NCBI GenBank assembly: GCA_036502105.1
Contig: DASXZE010000292.1
Coordinates: forward strand, 1 to 8,982
Source: Angelobacter sp036502105
GTDB lineage: Bacteria > Acidobacteriota > Terriglobia > Terriglobales > Acidobacteriaceae
DNA: 8,982 nucleotides
Direction of reading: 5' to 3'
Shown: positions 5,471 to 8,982 of the stretch, piece by piece
Layout of the letters: each line of letters begins with the position of its first letter
Numbering within the stretch: the first letter of the stretch is position 1
The notes under the pieces: generated by a model
Told to the model about the DNA's origin: nothing
Databases searched by the model: none
What the model saw: only the letters and a program-made list of their open reading frames with translations
Made by a program: the position numbers and the translations under genes

Positions 5471-6874
5471 ATGCACACGCAGACCTTCAAGCACTCATTC
5501 AACACCGCCACCAGATTGGTATTTGCCATCCTGTTAATGGCAATGATCGCATTCGCCGCAGGTTGCGGCGGTGGTGGATCCAGCGTAGCGGCTAATCCAA
5601 CACCTACCCCGGGCGCATCAGGAACATCTACTCAAGTTCGCTTTGGTGACGCACCAGCAGACAGCGTTATTTCCTTTGAAGTTTCCGTTTCCACCTTGAC
5701 GCTCACGCCCGCGGGCGGCGGCACTGCCGTTTCAGTCACCGTGCCGGCCAACAATCGCATTGAGCTCACGCACGAATCAGGAAAGTTTGAGCCGTTTATC
5801 GTTGGCAATCTGCCGCAGGGCACATTCTCTGCCGCCAACCTGACGCTGGTTAACTCTGAGCTCACATTCCTGAGCACCACAGGAACACCGGTGCACATCA
5901 ATGGCCCGGCAACTTCTTCCATCAGCATTCCGCTTAGCCCGAGCTTGACCATCGGCGCGAGCCCGCTGGTCTTGAATATCGATGTAAATGTTGGCGCGTC
6001 CGTCACCACCAGCGCAGGCGTGGTAAACGGAATTGCATTTACCTCAACGTCATTCACCATCACCACCAAGGCACCGGGCGTAGCTAACAACCAGCAGGAT
6101 GACGACGGCGAAATTGAAGACGTACAGGGCACAGTAACGGCCGTAAACGCTCCGAACTTTACCATCAGCATTGGCACTACAGGCTCTTCGCTCACTTTTG
6201 CCACCGATGCCACCACAGAATTCAGCGATGGCGTTACCGGCGTAGCTGGTCTGCTGAATCAGGTTGTGACCGTGGAAGGTTTCACCAAGGCTGATGGCTC
6301 GTTGTTTGCCAAGGAAGTGGAAGGCCTGGAAAATCAGAACGGCGCAGAAATGGAAGGCCTGATCACAGCGATCAGCGGAACCACGCTGACCGTAACGGCC
6401 CAGGATGGCATTGGCAACGGAATGGACGACGCAAAAGTTGGAGCTACTTTCACCGTGAACATTGCCGGCCTCAACGCCAGCAAGTTCCGCGTAAAAGGCG
6501 GCAACGGCTTCGGCGGAAACATTCCCTCTGGCCTGACTTTTGATAACACCACCATTCATCAGGGTCAGCGGATTGAAGTTGATACAGATGCGGCTGTACC
6601 AGCGGCTAACGGAGCCATCAACCCAGACAAGATCGATCTGCAGCAGCAGGGTGTTTCTGGAACCGTGGCCAACGCAGCCGCCAGCACTTTCGACATCAAC
6701 CTGGCTGCCGACTCAGCCCTGAGAACAATCTCAGGACAGACGGTGGTTCACGTAACCAAAATTTCCAGCACGGATACGCGAGTGACTGTGGCCAACGGCG
6801 GCACGGTTCAGGTACGCGGGCTTCTCTTCTGGAACGGAACGTCGTGGCAGCTGATCGCACGCCGCATTCGGTAA
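5471..6874 (+). CDS. Secreted lipoprotein with DUF4382-like and DUF5666-like domains
   Basis: A 467-residue exported protein of unknown function. The N-terminus is a lipoprotein signal: charged region up to Arg15, hydrophobic core LVFAILLMAMIAFAAG (16-31), then Cys32 followed by GGGGSS. The lipobox AAGC is relaxed but credible. A Pro/Thr/Gly-rich linker follows to about 53. Residues about 56-205 (VRFGDAPADSVISFEVSVSTL onwards) resemble DUF4382. After an acidic linker (DDDGEIED, about 212-219) come repeated beta-rich modules like DUF5666: VQGTVTAVNAPNFTI (about 220), MEGLITAISGTTLTV (about 295) and VSGTVANAAASTFDI (about 398). The last module ends in VQVRGLLFWNGTSWQLIARRIR. Domain names are from memory of the pattern. 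The frame is open to a TTG at 5441, but ATG 5471 has AGGAGAG ten bases upstream and starts the signal peptide correctly. It probably sits on the cell surface or in the periplasm. It has its own terminator, so it is likely monocistronic. Confidence 0.88.
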   Translation: MHTQTFKHSFNTATRLVFAILLMAMIAFAAGCGGGGSSVAANPTPTPGASGTSTQVRFGDAPADSVISFEVSVSTLTLTPAGGGTAVSVTVPANNRIELTHESGKFEPFIVGNLPQGTFSAANLTLVNSELTFLSTTGTPVHINGPATSSISIPLSPSLTIGASPLVLNIDVNVGASVTTSAGVVNGIAFTSTSFTITTKAPGVANNQQDDDGEIEDVQGTVTAVNAPNFTISIGTTGSSLTFATDATTEFSDGVTGVAGLLNQVVTVEGFTKADGSLFAKEVEGLENQNGAEMEGLITAISGTTLTVTAQDGIGNGMDDAKVGATFTVNIAGLNASKFRVKGGNGFGGNIPSGLTFDNTTIHQGQRIEVDTDAAVPAANGAINPDKIDLQQQGVSGTVANAAASTFDINLAADSALRTISGQTVVHVTKISSTDTRVTVANGGTVQVRGLLFWNGTSWQLIARRIR

Positions 6875-6905
6875 TTCGAGCAAGCGTTTAGTTCGCTCCT
6901 TAAAT

Positions 6906-6943
6906 GGCCGCATCCCTACTCAGGATGCGGCCTTATTTATTTT
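6906..6943 (+). terminator. Rho-independent terminator of the lipoprotein gene
   Basis: A perfect 10-bp stem GGCCGCATCC (6906-6915) and GGATGCGGCC (6923-6932) with a 7-base loop, followed by TTATTTATTTT. It lies 31 bases after the lipoprotein stop codon. Confidence 0.92.
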
Positions 6944-7082
6944 CGGCATGATCTGATTTCATTTGCTCAATTGCGATTATTCTTCTGCTGATTTTTGAGA
7001 AGATGGTTATGGCTCTGAAATTTTATGCAGGTGCAATTTGCGCGGACCATTGAACGGTTGCCATTTAAAGCCGTGAGACCTT

Positions 7083-7120
7083 AAAAACAAAAAGCACTGA
7101 CACAGGGATGTGCCAGCGCT
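7083..7120 (-). terminator. Rho-independent terminator of the RRM gene
   Basis: On the minus strand, AGCGCTGGCAC (7120-7110) pairs with GTGTCAGTGCT (7103-7093) across a 6-base loop. It makes an 11-bp stem only if two G-U pairs are allowed, which is possible in minus-strand RNA but not in plus-strand RNA, so the direction is clear. A U-rich tail TTTTGTTTTTA follows. It lies about 95 bases after the RRM stop. Confidence 0.88.
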
Positions 7121-7215
7121 CTTATGTTTGAAGCGCGTCGCTTGCTTATTGCTGAAGATTGGCACGGCACTACCCAGTGCTCAAGACTCCAGTTTGAAAT
7201 ACGCAAATGCCTCGA

Positions 7216-7599
7216 TTACCAGCGAGGTTCGCGGGGCTGGCGCGCATGCCCTTGGTAATCGTCTCTGCTGTTTCCGCCCCTGTCTCTATCTCTGCCGCCG
7301 CCACCGCCCCGTGAACCGCCCCCGCCCCCACGGTAACCGCCGCCGCCGCCGCCAACTTTTGGCCGGGCTTCATTCACTGTGAGTGCGCGTCCGCCGGAAT
7401 CTTTGCCGTTCAGCGCGGTAATGGCCTTTTCTGCTTCTTCATTGTTTGACATTTCCACAAACCCAAAGCCGCGTGAACGTCCAGTGGCGCGGTCGGTTAC
7501 GACCGTGGCGCTGTCAATGGCTCCAAAGGGTTCAAACATCGATCGCAATTCTCCTTCAGTCAAACTAAAGGAAAAGTTACCTACAAAAATCTTCTTCAT
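7216..7599 (-). CDS. RRM-domain RNA-binding protein with glycine-rich RGG tail
   Basis: A 127-residue protein with one RNA recognition motif (residues 1-80) and a low-complexity tail. RNP2 is IFVGNF (4-9) and RNP1 is RGFGFVEM (43-50); the aromatic residues that stack on RNA bases (Phe5, Phe45, Phe47) are intact. The tail (83-127) is Gly-rich with Arg and Asp (GGGGGGYRGGGGGSRGGGGG and then RDRDRGG), like the RGG tails of cyanobacterial Rbp proteins and eukaryotic glycine-rich proteins. Such proteins bind single-stranded RNA and are often induced by cold; regulation here is not visible. ATG 7599-7597 is preceded by AAAGGA at 7612-7607. The gene is transcribed alone and ends at the terminator at 7083-7120. 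The tail is encoded by GGC/GGT runs, which are prone to length change. Confidence 0.93.
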   Translation of the reverse strand: MKKIFVGNFSFSLTEGELRSMFEPFGAIDSATVVTDRATGRSRGFGFVEMSNNEEAEKAITALNGKDSGGRALTVNEARPKVGGGGGGYRGGGGGSRGGGGGRDRDRGGNSRDDYQGHARQPREPRW

Positions 7600-7727
7600 G
7601 GACAGGTCCTTTACATCTCTTGTTGAGGATTCATTTGTTGCTCAGCAGAAATAGGCAGGCAATAAGCAGAGGCGCGTCTATCAGAGTCGAGAACGGAGAA
7701 ATCATAACAGGTAAACAGATCACACTC

Positions 7728-7742
7728 CACTGGAATCCAGTG
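7728..7742. promoter_or_regulatory. 15-bp palindrome in the divergent RRM/ferritin gap
   Basis: CACTGGA-A-TCCAGTG: perfect 7-bp arms around a single base. It lies 131 bases upstream of the ferritin-like start and 129 bases upstream of the RRM start. It could bind a dimeric regulator; the regulator is unknown. Confidence 0.45.
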
Positions 7743-7751
7743 AACAATCTA

Positions 7752-7776
7752 CCCCGGGCTTACAGCCTGTCCCACC
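7752..7776 (-). repeat. Degenerate half-copy of the 2805-2933 repeat
   Basis: Read on the minus strand it gives GGTGGGACAGGCTGTAAGCC followed by CGGGG, against GGTGGAGCAGGGCTTTAGCC followed by CTGCGG at 2806-2831. The small hairpin GGCT-GTA-AGCC is kept. It looks like a decayed single unit of the larger element. Confidence 0.5.
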
Positions 7777-7790
7777 GTCTGATATCAGAC
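7777..7790. promoter_or_regulatory. Perfect 14-bp palindrome upstream of the ferritin-like gene
   Basis: GTCTGATATCAGAC is fully symmetric. It lies 82 bases before the ferritin-like start codon, directly after the repeat relic. It is a candidate operator. It does not match the Fur box that I know, so no regulator is named. Confidence 0.5.
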
Positions 7791-7872
7791 AAAACAAGCA
7801 GACATCCCGCCTGGCGCGGCTGCAATCTTACTTATGTTACGCAAAACCCAACCCCCGCCCCAAAGAGGACTT

Positions 7873-8517
7873 ATGCCACATTTTGTAAAAGATGTTGAAG
7901 AAATTCGTCAGCGCGCCATTCACAAAATGGAAGACGGCGCCGTGACCGATAGCTACAAAGGCGACGTAAATAAAACGATTGAGATTCTGAATGAAGCGCT
8001 GGCCACAGAGATTGTCTGTGTGCTGCGCTATATGCACCATTACTTTATGGCCACCGGCGTCCACGCCAAGGCCGTGGCTGACGAATTCAAAGAACACGCT
8101 GACGACGAGCGCGAACACGCCAGTTCACTGGCTGAACGCATTCAGCAACTGGGCGGCAAGCCGGATTTCAATCCTAAAGGCCTGATGGAACGCTCTATTT
8201 CACAATACGTGGAAGGCGAAACGCTCGCTGACATGATTCGCGAAGACCTGATCGCCGAGCGCATGGTGGTTGAGGTTTACCAGAGAATGGTCCGCTATTT
8301 TGCTGACAATGATGTAACCACGCGCATCCTGGTGGAAGAGCTGCTGAAGAAAGAAGAAGAGCACGCCAGCGATCTTTCCGATCTGCTTTATATTGCGAAT
8401 CCTGAAACCGGCAAGTCTGAAGGCGAGGATCCGGGCGCAAATCCGCTGCATAAATCAACAGCAGAAGAAGCCCAGACTGAAGGCAAGCAGGACAGAAAGA
8501 AGAAGCCGGCAGCGTAA
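7873..8517 (+). CDS. Ferritin-like diiron protein (bacterioferritin-type)
   Basis: A 214-residue four-helix-bundle protein of the ferritin/bacterioferritin superfamily, expected to oxidise and store iron or protect against peroxide. Likely iron ligands: Glu46 (NEALATEIV, helix A), the E79xxH82 pair in DDEREHASSL (helix B), Glu124 or Glu130 in REDLIAERMVVEVYQ (helix C), and the E161xxH164 pair in KKEEEHASDL (helix D). This paired ExxH pattern is the diiron signature. The position of the bacterioferritin haem-binding Met (next to the helix-B Glu) is Arg80, so haem binding by that residue is not expected. Two parts exceed the usual bundle: about 30 residues before helix A and a hydrophilic Lys/Glu-rich tail after about residue 177, ending in KKKPAA. 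The frame is open to ATG 7834, but only ATG 7873 has a Shine-Dalgarno (AGAGGA, 7864-7869) and it omits a poorly ordered PPPQRG stretch. Confidence 0.87.
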   Translation: MPHFVKDVEEIRQRAIHKMEDGAVTDSYKGDVNKTIEILNEALATEIVCVLRYMHHYFMATGVHAKAVADEFKEHADDEREHASSLAERIQQLGGKPDFNPKGLMERSISQYVEGETLADMIREDLIAERMVVEVYQRMVRYFADNDVTTRILVEELLKKEEEHASDLSDLLYIANPETGKSEGEDPGANPLHKSTAEEAQTEGKQDRKKKPAA

Positions 8518-8524
8518 GGAGCAG

Positions 8525-8546
8525 ATGGCAATTAGCAGTTAGCCAA
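8525..8546. repeat. Short GGCTAA/GGCAAT-type intergenic repeat, copy 3
   Basis: ATGGCAATTAGCAGTTAGCC, just 7 bases after the ferritin-like stop codon. Same composition and unit spacing as at 1194-1227, 2703-2737 and 8774-8806. Confidence 0.5.
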
Positions 8547-8557
8547 CAAAAACCGTT

Positions 8558-8626
8558 AAGCCGCGAATACACGCGAATGAACACGAATTATTTCTGATTC
8601 GCGTTTTTCGCGCGAATTCGCGGCTT
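8558..8626. repeat. 69-bp imperfect inverted repeat of CGCGAAT units
   Basis: The outer arms AAGCCGCGAAT (8558-8568) and ATTCGCGGCTT (8616-8626) are perfectly complementary. Pairing continues inward with a few mismatches, giving arms of about 30 bases around a loop near 8588-8596. The left arm is itself three loose repeats of an ACGCGAATGA-like unit. It can form a long stem on either strand and may act as a transcription barrier between the convergent genes. Confidence 0.75.
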
Positions 8627-8648
8627 GGCTTTTGCTGCAGAGATTTGA

Positions 8649-8767
8649 AAACCGCAAAGGACGCAATGAGCGTAAAGGAATTTTAAAAGAATCGGCAATG
8701 GTTCATTTTGGGAAAGAACCACTACCCGAATTTTCTTCCTCTGCGACCTTCGCGTCCTCTGCGGTTT
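8649..8767. repeat. 119-bp inverted repeat with ACCGCAGAGGACGC-like arms
   Basis: The left arm 8649-8679 (AAACCGCAAAGGACGC onwards) and right arm 8737-8767 (ending in GTCCTCTGCGGTTT) are complementary at about 24 of 31 positions. The interior contains a smaller inverted repeat, TGGTTC (8699-8704) with GAACCA (8716-8721). It is a different family from the preceding 69-bp repeat. I recall this AACCGCAGAGGACGCAGAGG-type motif as widespread between genes in several bacterial phyla. Confidence 0.7.
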
Positions 8768-8773
8768 ATCTGT

Positions 8774-8806
8774 TTGGCCAAATGCTAATTGCCAATTCGC
8801 TAATTA
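8774..8806. repeat. Short GCTAATTGCCAA-type repeat, copy 4, overlapping the oligopeptidase 3' end
   Basis: It is composed of TTGGCCAA, ATGCTAATTGCC and AATTCGCTAATTA. It runs into the oligopeptidase B gene and supplies its stop codon (8802-8800) and last codon. Confidence 0.5.
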
Positions 8807-8982
8807 CTTATCCCCATCTGCGTCAGCATAAACGCATAATCAAACGCAATTTCCTTCAAGTGTTCATATCTTCCTGAAGCGCCGCCATGTCCGGCCGCCA
8901 TGTTGGTTTTTAGCAGCAGCACGTTTTTGTCAGTCTTGAGCGTGCGCAGTTTGGCTGTATATTTGGCTGGCTCCCAGTACAT
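8800..8982 (-). CDS. Oligopeptidase B, C-terminal 60 residues (S9A prolyl oligopeptidase family; cut by window edge)
   Basis: The end of a serine peptidase that cleaves short peptides after basic residues. The visible part begins in MYWEPAKYTAKLR, matching the YWEPAKW-type segment near the end of the catalytic alpha/beta-hydrolase domain as I recall it. It then shows LLLKTNMAAGHGGASGRYE with the catalytic His at visible residue 32, and ends with EIAFDYAFMLTQMGISN. The Met at 8982 is therefore internal, and some 600 or more residues lie beyond the window. The catalytic Ser and Asp are not visible. It is convergent with the ferritin-like gene across a repeat-filled gap. Oligopeptidase B is a close match; another S9A peptidase is the main alternative. 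Confidence 0.88.
   Translation of the reverse strand: MYWEPAKYTAKLRTLKTDKNVLLLKTNMAAGHGGASGRYEHLKEIAFDYAFMLTQMGISN

Larger units (their letters stand above)
6875..7215. other. 341-base convergent intergenic region
   Basis: It separates the lipoprotein gene (+) from the RRM gene (-). It holds one intrinsic terminator for each gene (6906-6943 and 7083-7120). The part between them (6944-7082) shows no gene or repeat that I can recognise. The rest (7121-7215) is the 3' untranslated part of the RRM transcript, with a minor hairpin GCACT-ACCC-AGTGC near 7168. Confidence 0.7.

Noticed and set aside
5632..6559. Long minus-strand open frames (169 and 194 codons) opposite the lipoprotein gene.
   Set aside because: They mirror the codon pattern of the lipoprotein, and the plus-strand gene has a signal peptide, a ribosome binding site and a terminator.
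8632..8877. An 81-codon plus-strand open frame in the right-hand gap.
   Set aside because: It runs through inverted repeats and into the antisense of oligopeptidase B; no start signal or domain is seen.

Overview
The window looks like chromosomal DNA of an acidobacterium, probably of the Koribacter/Terriglobus (Terriglobia) type. This is an inference with moderate support. It rests on the protein style (a glycine-rich lipoprotein with DUF4382/DUF5666-like domains, a compact BoxB-like oxygenase), moderate GC content, and gene gaps filled with several families of short palindromic repeats of the kind I associate with that phylum. No phage, plasmid, IS, CRISPR or RNA gene was recognised.

Bases 1-4601, all on the minus strand, hold a set of acyl-CoA metabolism genes. 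In transcription order they are: a TetR-family regulator with its own promoter and a palindromic operator; an enoyl-CoA hydratase; a 129-bp nested inverted repeat; an NAD(P)-dependent aldehyde dehydrogenase; a PaaI-like hotdog thioesterase; and the N-terminal 204 residues of a diiron oxygenase of the BoxB/PaaA type, cut by the window edge. Together they fit an aerobic CoA-dependent ('hybrid') aromatic acid pathway: an epoxidase acts on an aromatic-CoA, ring opening gives an aldehyde that the dehydrogenase oxidises, the hydratase serves the beta-oxidation-like steps, and the thioesterase rescues CoA from dead-end intermediates. The regulator is of the acyl-CoA-sensing type, and its operator fits the motif I recall for the phenylacetate regulator PaaR. 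The substrate (benzoyl-CoA, phenylacetyl-CoA or another) cannot be settled from this window.

Bases 4758-5147 (+) encode a small SnoaL/NTF2-like protein whose N-terminus carries three perfect 15-bp tandem repeats. A 323-bp leader region follows, then a 467-residue secreted lipoprotein (5471-6874, +) with a clear intrinsic terminator.

A convergent gene (7216-7599, -) encodes an RRM RNA-binding protein with an RGG tail and its own terminator. It is divergent from a ferritin-like diiron protein (7873-8517, +). The 273-bp gap between those two genes carries two palindromes and a degenerate copy of the repeat found near 2805.

Bases 8518-8806 are packed with inverted repeats between the ferritin-like gene and the C-terminal end of an oligopeptidase B gene (8800-8982, -), which enters from the right edge.
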